Shown here piece after piece: positions 18,829 to 31,166 of a DNA stretch of 64,000 nucleotides (position 1 is its first letter; the number at the start of each line of letters is the position of its first letter). The notes under the pieces were generated by a model. The model was not told where the DNA came from. It saw only the letters and a list, made by a program, of their open reading frames with translations, and made no database searches. The position numbers and the translations under genes were made by a program. Origin of the DNA: Gammaproteobacteria bacterium (lineage in GTDB: Bacteria > Pseudomonadota > Gammaproteobacteria > Pseudomonadales > Porticoccaceae); the NCBI GenBank assembly GCA_018069465.1, contig JAGPUW010000025.1, forward strand, positions 680,438-744,437, read 5' to 3'.

Positions 18829-19500
18829 TCAGCGAGATATGCCGCCGAGCAAGGGCACAAACCGCACCCGCTCAACCACTTCCTCTTCAAACTTCTGCGT
18901 ATCGCCCAGGCGCGATATCACTCGCAGCTCCTGATGCTCACCGGTGCCCACGGGGATAACCAGCAAGCCATCGGGGGCCAACTGATAAAGCAACTCGTCG
19001 GGCACCTGCTCGGGAGCCGCCGTGGCAATAATTCCGTTGTAGGGCGCGTGTTCGGGCCAGCCAACTCCGCCATCGCTGTGAGCGCTGACAATATTGCGCA
19101 GTCGCAGCTGTCGAAACAAGTTCCGCGCTTTAATCAGCAGGGGCTTTATACGCTCGACGGAATAAACCTCATCCACCAACTGCGCCAGTACTGCCGCCTG
19201 ATAACCAGAGCCTGTACCAATCTCGAGCACCCGCTTTAAAGGCCCGCGAGATAATAAAATCTGCGTCATTAAGGCGACGATATAGGGCTGTGAAATGGTC
19301 TGGGCGTGGCCGATAGGCAGGGCCGTGTCTTCGTAGGCGCGATGGGATAGCGCCTCATCGAGAAATAAGTGGCGCGGCGTAACGCGTATCACGTCGAGCA
19401 CCTTTTGATTGGTGATGCCCTGATCTTTGAGCCGCTGAACGAGGCGCTCCCGCGTGCGCTGCGAGGTCATCCCCACCCCGTCGAAATCCACTGAGCCCAC
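18829..19500 (-). CDS. pcm: Protein-L-isoaspartate O-methyltransferase
   Basis: The enzyme uses S-adenosylmethionine to methylate L-isoaspartyl residues in damaged proteins. Seen are the family stretch [19 protein letters not shown] and the SAM motif [20 protein letters not shown] prefer the GTG at 19500, preceded by AGGGGGAG at 5 nt; an in-frame ATG at 19470 ([10 protein letters not shown]) is the alternative and a TTG at 19524 the longest. The stop lies 12 nt before the DUF368 start. surE, normally next to pcm and often overlapping it, is absent upstream; only 147-171 nt separate pcm from truD. Confidence 0.9.
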   Translation of the reverse strand: MGSVDFDGVGMTSQRTRERLVQRLKDQGITNQKVLDVIRVTPRHLFLDEALSHRAYEDTALPIGHAQTISQPYIVALMTQILLSRGPLKRVLEIGTGSGYQAAVLAQLVDEVYSVERIKPLLIKARNLFRQLRLRNIVSAHSDGGVGWPEHAPYNGIIATAAPEQVPDELLYQLAPDGLLVIPVGTGEHQELRVISRLGDTQKFEEEVVERVRFVPLLGGISR

Positions 19501-19671
19501 CGCGCTCCCCCTTTTATTCCACAAAAAAACAGCCGGAACTATAGCACAGGCCCCGGGAAGCTCTGATTAATTCTGGGCGCAATAGGGCTCAGAAAAATAT
19601 TGATATTCACTAAAATTAGGCGCGCTAGAAGCTAAGTATTGTAGCCGCCAAATACACCCTTATGGATTGAC

Positions 19672-20649
19672 CTAAGACTCCCCATATGGCGGCGTATTCA
19701 CGTCGAGCAGCTCACGCAACACACTTGTCGCATAAGTACCGACGGGGAGTGCAAAAGACAAACACAGATCCCGATCCTGCCAATGCCATTCAAGCCGGCT
19801 CGGCAGCAGCACTAAATCCCGCTGCTGCTGATCCAGGCCAAGGTGTTCGAGGGCATGACACCAGGGCTGGAAATCGGCCAGCACCCGACTTTCCAGTTCA
19901 GCCAAAGCGCCCCGCGAAAGACTTCGACCACGCCCCCACAAAGGTCCTTGCGGTGTCGACTCACCGTCCAGCGCTTGTGACCAGCTCTGCCGTGTTACCC
20001 GCTCCGACAGCACTCGATTAAATAAATAGGATCTGGCCGCCGAAAGAAAAATCCCCTGTCGCCCGCCCATTTTTCGCTGACGGCCACGACGCAATAAGCG
20101 ATCAGCCTCGACTAAATTCTGCCCCTCAATACCGAAGCGCTGCTCGCCAAAGTAATTCGGCACACCGCCTTTTGCTATTAGAGATAAGCGCTCATCCACT
20201 CGCGGCCTATCGATAGACGAACTGACATTGCGCAGGCGAATGACAAAATGGTTACCCCGATGGCTACCACGCCGCAACTTGCGCTGATGCCTGATTACCT
20301 GCAGGACTTCACAGTCCGGTATCGCCAGGGCGGGCATTTTCCACTCGCCAGCATGGGCCACGCTGAACCACTGCGTGGTCACTGCGCGGCGGTCTTTCAT
20401 GCCACAAAAACCAATATCGCGCTCGGCCACTGTGGCAACTTCAGCCAATGCCGCCGCTATCCAGCGGGTGTTTTGCCCGCGCTTACGAATTTGCAGGCAA
20501 ACATGTTCCCCGCTACCGCTAAAGTTCGCCTCATCAAATTCTTCAACAACCACGAAGTCTTCAGGCTCTGTCTTTAGATCAGCGCAACCCGCCAGTACTT
20601 TATAGGCATGGGAAAAATTCAGCGAAAATACCGGCTTAGCTTGCGTCAT
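19672..20649 (-). CDS. truD: tRNA pseudouridine(13) synthase
   Basis: The 325-residue TruD converts U13 of certain tRNAs to pseudouridine. The catalytic Asp is in the motif FCGMKDRRAVTTQWFS; RKLRRGSHRGNHFVIRL and GVPNYFGEQRFG are further TruD signatures. It belongs to the conserved ispD-ispF-truD block, though here a small peroxidase-related gene (20673-21239) lies between ispF and truD. Length and start are normal. The C-terminus is slightly shorter than in E. coli TruD but includes the LPVGTYATSVLRELL segment. Confidence 0.93.
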   Translation of the reverse strand: MTQAKPVFSLNFSHAYKVLAGCADLKTEPEDFVVVEEFDEANFSGSGEHVCLQIRKRGQNTRWIAAALAEVATVAERDIGFCGMKDRRAVTTQWFSVAHAGEWKMPALAIPDCEVLQVIRHQRKLRRGSHRGNHFVIRLRNVSSSIDRPRVDERLSLIAKGGVPNYFGEQRFGIEGQNLVEADRLLRRGRQRKMGGRQGIFLSAARSYLFNRVLSERVTRQSWSQALDGESTPQGPLWGRGRSLSRGALAELESRVLADFQPWCHALEHLGLDQQQRDLVLLPSRLEWHWQDRDLCLSFALPVGTYATSVLRELLDVNTPPYGES

Positions 20650-20672
20650 TCACAGACCTCAATCGCCAAAAA

Positions 20673-21239
20673 TCATTCGTCATTGTTCTGCAGCGTATCC
20701 GCCCAGCCGCCATAACCCAGTGCTGGAATTAATTCTGCGGCGGTCGTTTTCGCCTCTTCCTGGCTCACGTCAATACCGCAGCCATCGACGACCCGGTTCA
20801 ACAAATTATGCAGGCCACAAATACTCACCACATCAAAAAAAGCCTGCTCATCCCAGCCCGCAGCGTATATTGCCTGAGCGTCGGCCGCTGTCATTCGACT
20901 GGGATTTGCCGTCAGTTTTTTAATGTATTTCAGCACGGGCTTTAAAGGCTCATCCACCTCAGCAGCATCGATATCGACTAATAACTGGCTGAGCAAAGCC
21001 TCATCGAGACCGAAGGCAGAGGCCACGGCAACGTGGGAATCGGCACAGAAATTACAGGCATTAACGGCGGAACCGTAGGCAAAAAACAGCTCTCGCTGTG
21101 CCGGGCTAAAGACAGATTCACCGCGTAAAATATCTTCGCTCAAGCGCAAAATAATGGCACTGCGCCGGGGGAAAAGGCTGAACAAATCAGGCAAGCTGGC
21201 GGTATCGGGTAAAGACGGTAAAAACGTCATGACAAGCAC
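20673..21239 (-). CDS. AhpD-like carboxymuconolactone decarboxylase family protein
   Basis: The 188-residue protein contains the AhpD core motif CNFCADSH (CxxC plus His), found in alkylhydroperoxidase-like enzymes. An N-terminal segment (SLPDLFSLFPRRSAII) and a second helical region (FFDVVSICGLHNLLNRVVDG) match the 'uncharacterised peroxidase-related' group. It probably reduces peroxides or acts as a thiol-dependent oxidoreductase; the substrate is unknown. Its place between ispF and truD interrupts an otherwise conserved gene pair. Start ATG at 21239 (MLVMTFLPSLPD) could also be the Met at residue 4. Confidence 0.85.
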   Translation of the reverse strand: MLVMTFLPSLPDTASLPDLFSLFPRRSAIILRLSEDILRGESVFSPAQRELFFAYGSAVNACNFCADSHVAVASAFGLDEALLSQLLVDIDAAEVDEPLKPVLKYIKKLTANPSRMTAADAQAIYAAGWDEQAFFDVVSICGLHNLLNRVVDGCGIDVSQEEAKTTAAELIPALGYGGWADTLQNNDE

Positions 21240-21323
21240 TCCGATGGGTATTTTTTATTAGCCACTAGCGCGACAAAATCGCGCGAGTGGCTTTTATGCT
21301 AAAGAGAGCTTTCAACCCGCTCT

Positions 21324-21830
21324 TCAAGCAAACGACTCAAGCAGAACGGTCGCCATACAGGCAATACCTTCGCCACGGCCGGTAAAACCCAGAGTTTCGG
21401 TGGTTGTCGCTTTGACATTCACCTGCTCACAACGGCAGGCCAAATCAGCGGCAATGTTTTCAACCATGGCAGCCCTGTGGGGTGCCATGCGCGGCGCCTG
21501 GGCAATAATGGTCAAATCGGCATTACCCAGCTGCCAGCGATTCTGCTTTAGCAAGGCCATTACCTCGCGCAATAAGTGTCGGCTGCTGATATTTTTGTAA
21601 CGCGAATCAGTATCGGGGAAGTGACGACCAATATCACCCAAGCCCGCCGCGCCAAGCAAAGCGTCACAAAGAGCATGAAGCAGCACATCGCCATCGGAGT
21701 GAGCGAGCAAAGGTCGGCTAAAGGGAATGCTCACGCCACCGAGTACAATCGTCACCTCTTGCCCAGCCTCATTACTTGCCGCAAGGTCAGCAAAAGCGTG
21801 CACATCAAAACCCTGGCCCACTCGAATCAT
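21324..21830 (-). CDS. ispF: 2-C-methyl-D-erythritol 2,4-cyclodiphosphate synthase
   Basis: IspF makes the cyclodiphosphate intermediate of the MEP isoprenoid pathway. The start is the ATG at 21830 ([13 protein letters not shown]), 4 nt after the ispD stop; the earlier in-frame ATG at 21851 would overlap ispD. Seen are the zinc ligands in GFDVHAF and [19 protein letters not shown], and the C-terminal [15 protein letters not shown], giving 168 residues, a standard length. With ispD directly upstream and dxs and ispA at 33 kb, the window carries several steps from pyruvate/G3P to farnesyl diphosphate. Confidence 0.95.
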   Translation of the reverse strand: MIRVGQGFDVHAFADLAASNEAGQEVTIVLGGVSIPFSRPLLAHSDGDVLLHALCDALLGAAGLGDIGRHFPDTDSRYKNISSRHLLREVMALLKQNRWQLGNADLTIIAQAPRMAPHRAAMVENIAADLACRCEQVNVKATTTETLGFTGRGEGIACMATVLLESFA

Positions 21831-21834
21831 CCCG

Positions 21835-22581
21835 CTACCCCTGTGTTTCATGTTGCTGATAGGCGAGCACCGCCTCGGCCAGAGCCAAATCAGTCCCGTG
21901 GGTTATTTTCAAATTATCACTGTGCCCGGCAACAATTTCAGCCTGCAGACCCAGGTGCTCAACAGCACCAGCCTCATCGGTAGGGTTAATACCCGCATCG
22001 CGGCAGTCCTGCAAGGCCTTCACCAGCAAGCCATAGCGAAACATCTGTGGTGTTGCTGCCGCCCATAAATTATCTCGCGCTACTGTTTCAAGCACGGCGC
22101 CAGCACTTGTGGGCTTTCTTATGGACTCTGACGGGTCAGCATCTTTTGAACTACCGACACGCTTTAATGTGGCACTGACAGGTGTCGCCAGCAAACCGCC
22201 GACCGGGTGGGCTGACAAAGTCTCGATCAATAAACGCATGTCCTCGACACGCACACAGGGTCGGGCGACATCGTGGACTAGCACCCAGTCCGCCTCATTG
22301 GCCTCACTGGCGATACTTTGCAAGGCGAGATAAACCGATTCCGCGCGCTCCGCCCCACCCGTACAGCTACGGATTTTTGGATGGCGCGAAATAGCCAGAG
22401 ATTGCCAATTGCTATCGGCGGGGTTGAGGGCAAGCACCAGTGCCTCGGCGTTTAATGTAAGCAGCCGCTCAAGGGTGTGCTCGATCACCGTACGACCCGC
22501 GAGCGGGGCATATTGTTTAGGCCGCTCACCACCAAAACGGGATCCGCTACCGGCAGCGGGGACAATAAGCCAGTACTTCAT
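21835..22581 (-). CDS. ispD: 2-C-methyl-D-erythritol 4-phosphate cytidylyltransferase
   Basis: IspD joins CTP and MEP in the non-mevalonate isoprenoid pathway. The conserved N-terminus is [18 protein letters not shown], so I place the start at 22581 (248 residues); the longer ATG at 22659 would overlap ftsB and adds unrelated residues. Other signatures are the Lys in [20 protein letters not shown] and the C-terminal [13 protein letters not shown]. It is followed immediately by ispF and preceded by ftsB, the classic order. No anomalies. Confidence 0.95.
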   Translation of the reverse strand: MKYWLIVPAAGSGSRFGGERPKQYAPLAGRTVIEHTLERLLTLNAEALVLALNPADSNWQSLAISRHPKIRSCTGGAERAESVYLALQSIASEANEADWVLVHDVARPCVRVEDMRLLIETLSAHPVGGLLATPVSATLKRVGSSKDADPSESIRKPTSAGAVLETVARDNLWAAATPQMFRYGLLVKALQDCRDAGINPTDEAGAVEHLGLQAEIVAGHSDNLKITHGTDLALAEAVLAYQQHETQG

Positions 22582-22615
22582 AGTGAAAGCTTCACAATGG
22601 GAGGGGATATCAGGG

Positions 22616-22900
22616 TCACTGCGCGCTATCTTTTTCAATCGACATATAAAAAGTCTCACCTTCTTTGATCATGCCGAGGTCGTGACGGGCGCGCTCCTCA
22701 ATACCGTCGAGGCCATCTTTGAGATATTTGACTTTTGCTTCCAGGGCGGCGTTGCGCTCTTTCAAAACGCGGTTTTCCTGGCGCTGTTCGAGCACTTCTT
22801 TTTCAAGGGCAGAGCGCTTCAACAATCCACCTTCGCCGAGCCAGAACCAGTACTGAAAAAGCCCCAGAATGACAATAAGCACGAGCAGCAGCCAGCGCAC
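22616..22900 (-). CDS. ftsB: Cell division protein FtsB
   Basis: The 94-residue bitopic inner-membrane protein has one N-terminal helix (MRWLLLVLIVILGLFQYWFW) and a periplasmic leucine-zipper coiled coil with the conserved NxxL/KxxxxGLDGIEERAR segment and final EGETFYM. FtsB bridges FtsQ and FtsL in the divisome. It sits between eno and ispD as in many gammaproteobacteria; its 3' end is 34 nt from the ispD start chosen here. Length is typical. Confidence 0.93.
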   Translation of the reverse strand: MRWLLLVLIVILGLFQYWFWLGEGGLLKRSALEKEVLEQRQENRVLKERNAALEAKVKYLKDGLDGIEERARHDLGMIKEGETFYMSIEKDSAQ

Positions 22901-22953
22901 TCAATCAGCCCCGCCGCTCATACCCTGCCCGCTCTAAACGCTGACTAAGACTA

Positions 22954-24282
<1,329 letters not shown>

Positions 24283-24375
24283 TTAGCGATTACTACTTAA
24301 TATTGTCGGAATTTCTGGTTGGGCTTCTTTTGGGACAGGTTTTGTGGACAGGGAATCAAGATAAGTGCCCCACCA

Positions 24376-26931
<2,556 letters not shown>

Positions 26932-27087
26932 TCAAAGGGCTGCAGAAGGGGCGTCAGATTAGCAGAAAACACCCGCCCTCACAATCCGGGCGACCGATAA
27001 ACCCGGTCTTTTTCTAGCGCCTTATCACCCCTCAGTAGTGGGGACAAAAGCCTGGGCAAGCACTGACAAACAGCTCTCAAACATCAT

Positions 27088-28431
27088 TTATAAGACATTG
27101 ATATCCCAGCGCAAACGGTAGGCATCGCGACCATCCCCAGCAAAACCCTCGCAAACCCAAAGATCACCCACGGCGATCAGCTCTGCGTCCTTTTCAGCGG
27201 CAGCCGAATGCTTATAAAGCAGCGGGATTCTGTCGCGCAGCCAGGGCTCCAGCTGATATTCCTGAAACAGCTTCTTCAAACTGCTACTGCCCGCCCTGCC
27301 CAGTGGCCGACAGCGCTCGCCGCCGCTGCGAAACGCAATCCGCAATAGCTCCCCCGGCAGTAATTTCAAACCCAGGCCCTGAGTCGGCTCGGCGCTCAGG
27401 GTGCCGGCGTCCGCGAGGGTTAAGGGCGCTTGCGGATTCCACTCACAGCCCTGCGGAAATTGCTCACTCCAGCCGGCGGGTAGCAAAAACAAGCGGTCAT
27501 TAAAGCGCCGCCATTCACCGCCCGGCCAAGCCACCAGCGGCGCTCTATCCCGACCCGCAGGCAGGAGGGTATCGAGCACCGCCATAACACTGTGATAGCC
27601 CGGCGGCAACTGACCGCGCAGGCCCACCCAGTAGCGCAGCACATTGGCCTGACGCAAAGCGGAAAGCGCGTCGAGGCCAGAGAGTTCGATACTCCAGCCC
27701 AACCTTTCACGCCGCTGGGCAAGCGTGTTGAAGTCGATCGCCGCCAGATCCTGATTCAGCTCATTGGCTTGCTGGCACAGACTGGCGCTAGCGGCAATGC
27801 GGGCCGCAAAATCGGGCCAGCGCTGACTCAGCGCCGGTGTTATCTGGTGACGCAAGTAATTGCGGTCGTGTATCACGTCTGCATTTGAGGGGTCTTCGAT
27901 CCAGTTAAGCGTATGTTGACGGGCATAAGCTTCAAGCTCACTGCGTGGCAACGGCAATAGTGGCCTGAGCAGATGGCCCCGCCCCACGGCTCGCGCGAGG
28001 GGAATACCGGACAAACCACGAGGGCCGGAGTTGCGTAGCAAGCGGTAGAGCACCGTCTCGGCCTGGTCATCCTGATGATGGGCCAGCAAGAGAATATCGC
28101 CCGCCTCAAGCACCTGCTCAAACACCTGATAACGCGCCTCGCGAGCCGTGTTTTCAGTACTCGATGCTTGCCGGCACACATCGACGGTATGTACTTGCAG
28201 AGCGACGCCCAACCCTCGGCACATCGCCGCACAGTGCTCAGCCCAAGCACCCGCTTGCTCACTCAACTGGTGATTAATATGCAGGGCGACGATGCGCTCC
28301 GCTCCCAGTGTCGCGACCGCACTGTGCAGCAGAACATGGGAATCAAGACCGCCGCTGTAGCCAAGATAAACCTGCCCCGCTCGATCAAGCGTGGCGAAGT
28401 GGCCCTGTAGTTGCTGGAGAACGGGGGGCAT
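27088..28431 (-). CDS. tilS: tRNA(Ile)-lysidine synthase
   Basis: TilS modifies C34 of the CAU-anticodon tRNA-Ile to lysidine so that it reads AUA. The 447-residue protein has the PP-loop LGYSGGLDSHVLLH, the LAHHQDDQAETVLYRLLR segment, the binding region RPLLPLPRSELEAYA and IEDPSNADVIHDRNYLR, followed by a C-terminal domain (FRSGGERCRPLGRAGSSSLKKLFQE). It precedes pyrG, with nfeD just upstream on the same strand (42 nt). In related genomes accA is often upstream instead. The protein looks complete. Confidence 0.94.
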   Translation of the reverse strand: MPPVLQQLQGHFATLDRAGQVYLGYSGGLDSHVLLHSAVATLGAERIVALHINHQLSEQAGAWAEHCAAMCRGLGVALQVHTVDVCRQASSTENTAREARYQVFEQVLEAGDILLLAHHQDDQAETVLYRLLRNSGPRGLSGIPLARAVGRGHLLRPLLPLPRSELEAYARQHTLNWIEDPSNADVIHDRNYLRHQITPALSQRWPDFAARIAASASLCQQANELNQDLAAIDFNTLAQRRERLGWSIELSGLDALSALRQANVLRYWVGLRGQLPPGYHSVMAVLDTLLPAGRDRAPLVAWPGGEWRRFNDRLFLLPAGWSEQFPQGCEWNPQAPLTLADAGTLSAEPTQGLGLKLLPGELLRIAFRSGGERCRPLGRAGSSSLKKLFQEYQLEPWLRDRIPLLYKHSAAAEKDAELIAVGDLWVCEGFAGDGRDAYRLRWDINVL

Positions 28432-28473
28432 CAGCGGGTCAGACAGAGAAGGTTGAGTGCGGCGGGGAAAAAC

Positions 28474-28932
28474 CTAAATCCCCGCTTTAGACACAATCAG
28501 CGTATTGCCGGAAAAGTCTTTGATAAAAACCTTGTCGCCCTCAAGCACCTCATCCACACAAATAAAGTCCCACTCATCCTCGCCCAGCACCGGCATGGTA
28601 AAGCGCACCACGCCGCGCCCCTCACCGTGGGGAGCCTTCACCACCTGGCCCGTTTCACCGAGGGCGGCATCACGGGAAATACCAGCTTTGGTTTTATCCA
28701 CCATGCTCGGCTTAAACACTTTAAACCACAGCAATACAAAAAAGCCGGAAGCCAGCACCCAGATAAATACCGCCCACGAGACGTCAATCTGCGGCAAGAG
28801 CCAGACAAGCAACCCCACCACGAGAGCCCCCAGGCCAAACCAGAGGGCAATAAAACTGGGTAAAAACATCTCCAGTATCATCAACCCCATTCCCAGTAGC
28901 ACCCAATGCCACCAAAGCGCTTGTATATCCAT
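28474..28932 (-). CDS. NfeD family membrane protein
   Basis: The 152-residue protein has an N-terminal membrane region of three to four helices (MGLMILEMFLPSFIALWFGL, VVGLLVWLLPQI, AVFIWVLASGFFVLLWF) and a C-terminal OB-fold-type domain containing LGETGQVVKAPHGEGRGVVRF and a terminal GNTLIVSKAGI, which define the short NfeD class. NfeD proteins usually pair with stomatin/SPFH proteins in membrane quality control; here the SPFH gene is 24 kb away at 53050. Start ATG at 28932. Confidence 0.88.
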   Translation of the reverse strand: MDIQALWWHWVLLGMGLMILEMFLPSFIALWFGLGALVVGLLVWLLPQIDVSWAVFIWVLASGFFVLLWFKVFKPSMVDKTKAGISRDAALGETGQVVKAPHGEGRGVVRFTMPVLGEDEWDFICVDEVLEGDKVFIKDFSGNTLIVSKAGI

Positions 28933-29134
28933 CTCCTACCTCTCTATTTTTAAACCGCGCAAAGCCCCACACCACGGTGACAAGCCCCTGCTCTACTATA
29001 ACCCCATGATATGAAGGGATAAAAAAATTTTGACCCTGCGGTCACGCCGGTTAAACTGTTGCGCCAAAATTATTTACTGGAGGTATTAACCCACCCTGGC
29101 ACGTACAACCTCCACAAGAAAACAGGATTAAAAC

Positions 29135-31039
29135 ATGACAGAGAAGCAACAACTTGCCGATGCTATTGCCATCGCAAACATTCCCACCCTGCTAATGGTA
29201 CTGGTACAACTCACCGGCGACAAACGCTGGATAGAGAAACCTTACCGCCCCAAACGTGGCAGCGGCACTGGCGACAACGACACCGGCGGTTTCGATGAAG
29301 CCATCCAGCAGGAAATTCGCGACGCCGCACTGGCTGCCATCCTGGCCTGGAAAGCGGGCGAGCCCGTTGCGCTAGAGGCACCCACCGACGAAGAACTAGT
29401 CGAAATGCTCAGCTCTTCTATGGGCGAAAAAGTGCCCGCTGAATACGGTGAAATGACCGCTGCCCAGCTCGGCCAAACCCCGATGAAATGGGAAGAAAAA
29501 ATTGATGTGCCCGAGGGCTTCAATGTCATCGTCATCGGTGCTGGCGTCTCTGGTCTGGCCACAGCCGTTAGCCTGCAATCTGCCGGCGTGCCCTTCACCG
29601 TACTTGAGCGTCGCGCCAACGTTGCCGGTGTATGGCAGGACAACCGCTACCCCGGTGCTGGCGTCGACACCCCCAACCACTTGTATTCGTTCTCATTCGC
29701 ACCCTACGACTGGTCAGCCTATTTTGCCCTGCGCAACGAGCTAGCCGACTATTTTGAACACGTCGCCGAAGAGTTCGACCTGAAAAAATCGATTAACTTC
29801 GAAACCAACGTTATCAGCACCGAGTACCAGGCCGACACCCAGAGCTGGAACGTAAAAGTCGCACACGCCGATGGCAGTGAAGAAACCTTGAACGCCAATA
29901 TCGTGGTTAGCGCCGCTGGTATTTTCAACCCACCGGCCTTCCCCAACATCAAGGGTATGGACAGCTTCACCGGTGACAGCTGGCACACGGCTGAGTGGCC
30001 AAAAGACAAAAGTCTTGAAGGCAAAAAAGTCATCATGATCGGCAATGGCGCGACCGCCATGCAGCTGGGGCCAGAGATTCAAAACCAGGTCGAGTCGCTG
30101 ACTATTTTCCAGCGCGGCCCCCACTGGGCATCGCCCTTTGAGCAGTTCCGCACCGACGTACCCGAAGAGATTCGCTTCCTTTTCCAAGAAGTCCCCCTCT
30201 ACCGCATGTGGTATCGCATGCGTCTGGGCTGGACCTATAACGACCGCATTTATGAATCTTTGCACAAAGATCCAAGCTGGGAGCATCCCGAGCGTTCACT
30301 CAACGCCGTCAATGACAATCACCGATCCTACTTCACCAGCTACATGAAAAAAGAGCTGGGCGATCTGGCCGAAGACCAGGAAATGATGAGGAAAGTACTC
30401 CCCACCTTCCCCCCTTTCGGCAAGCGTATGCTGATGGACAACGGCTGGTACCGCATGTTGCGCAACCCCAAGGTCAGCCTCGTCGACAACGGCATTGAGC
30501 GCATCGAAGGCAACAAGGTGATCACTCAGGACGGCACTGAGTACGAAGCCGACATCATCCTTTACTCGACCGGCTTTGACGTGTTGAAGTTTTTGTCGAC
30601 CTACGAAATCATTGGTCGCGACAACAAAAACCTGCGCGATGTTTGGGGCGAAGACAATGCTTCAGCTCACCTCGGCACCAACGTGCCCGGTTTCCCCAAC
30701 TTCTTCACGCTCTACGGCCCCAACCTGCAACCCGGCCACGGCGGCAGCTTTGTCTTCGTTTGCGAGATGCAAGTGCGCTATGTGATGAACATGATTAACA
30801 ACATGGCACAGGACAAAATCGGTGCCGTCGAATGCAAGCAAGATGTGCACGACAGCTATATCGACAAGGTCAACACCATTCACGACGATATGGTCTGGAC
30901 CCACCCCGGTGTCAGCAGCTACTACCGCAATTCCAAGGGTCGCGTTGTCGTCAATTCACCCTACCGCAATGTCGATTTCTTCAAATTGACTCGCCATGTG
31001 GATATGGATGACTTTATGACCGAGCCTAAAAAAGCGTAA
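29135..31039 (+). CDS. Flavin-containing Baeyer-Villiger-type monooxygenase (HAPMO-like)
   Basis: The 634-residue NADPH/FAD enzyme inserts oxygen into ketones in characterised relatives. An N-terminal extension of about 125 residues without cofactor motifs precedes the FAD site GAGVSG (residues 135-140). The BVMO fingerprint FTGDSWHTAEWP (278-289) and the NADP site GNGATA (303-308) follow; LYSTGFDVLKFL is also typical. The extension resembles that of 4-hydroxyacetophenone monooxygenases. The gene is monocistronic: divergent from nfeD, and followed by a strong hairpin before a convergent SDR gene. Function on a cyclic, aromatic or steroid-like ketone is an inference; the true substrate is unknown. 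Confidence 0.9.
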   Translation: MTEKQQLADAIAIANIPTLLMVLVQLTGDKRWIEKPYRPKRGSGTGDNDTGGFDEAIQQEIRDAALAAILAWKAGEPVALEAPTDEELVEMLSSSMGEKVPAEYGEMTAAQLGQTPMKWEEKIDVPEGFNVIVIGAGVSGLATAVSLQSAGVPFTVLERRANVAGVWQDNRYPGAGVDTPNHLYSFSFAPYDWSAYFALRNELADYFEHVAEEFDLKKSINFETNVISTEYQADTQSWNVKVAHADGSEETLNANIVVSAAGIFNPPAFPNIKGMDSFTGDSWHTAEWPKDKSLEGKKVIMIGNGATAMQLGPEIQNQVESLTIFQRGPHWASPFEQFRTDVPEEIRFLFQEVPLYRMWYRMRLGWTYNDRIYESLHKDPSWEHPERSLNAVNDNHRSYFTSYMKKELGDLAEDQEMMRKVLPTFPPFGKRMLMDNGWYRMLRNPKVSLVDNGIERIEGNKVITQDGTEYEADIILYSTGFDVLKFLSTYEIIGRDNKNLRDVWGEDNASAHLGTNVPGFPNFFTLYGPNLQPGHGGSFVFVCEMQVRYVMNMINNMAQDKIGAVECKQDVHDSYIDKVNTIHDDMVWTHPGVSSYYRNSKGRVVVNSPYRNVDFFKLTRHVDMDDFMTEPKKA

Positions 31040-31046
31040 GTTGTTC

Positions 31047-31107
31047 GTTTGAAATAACCAGATAGCCCCATCACCTACATGGATGATGGGGCTATCTGGC
31101 TTCAAAC
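31047..31107. terminator. Long inverted repeat / bidirectional terminator between the BVMO and SDR genes
   Basis: CCAGATAGCCCCATCA (31058-31073) pairs perfectly over 16 bp with its complement at 31084-31099 across a 10-nt loop. Outside it, GTTTGAA (31047-31053) pairs with TTCAAAC (31101-31107). It begins 7 nt after the monooxygenase stop and lies between convergent genes. The T-tract is weak, so the stem itself may do most of the work. Confidence 0.75.
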
Positions 31108-31166
31108 AATGTCAAAGTTTAGAGAAAAACCCTCAGCTACAAGTACTCGCCTAAGCTAGTACCCAC

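Noticed and set aside
29242..29680. Long minus-strand frames inside the monooxygenase gene
   Set aside because: They are antisense shadows of a well-supported coding sequence.
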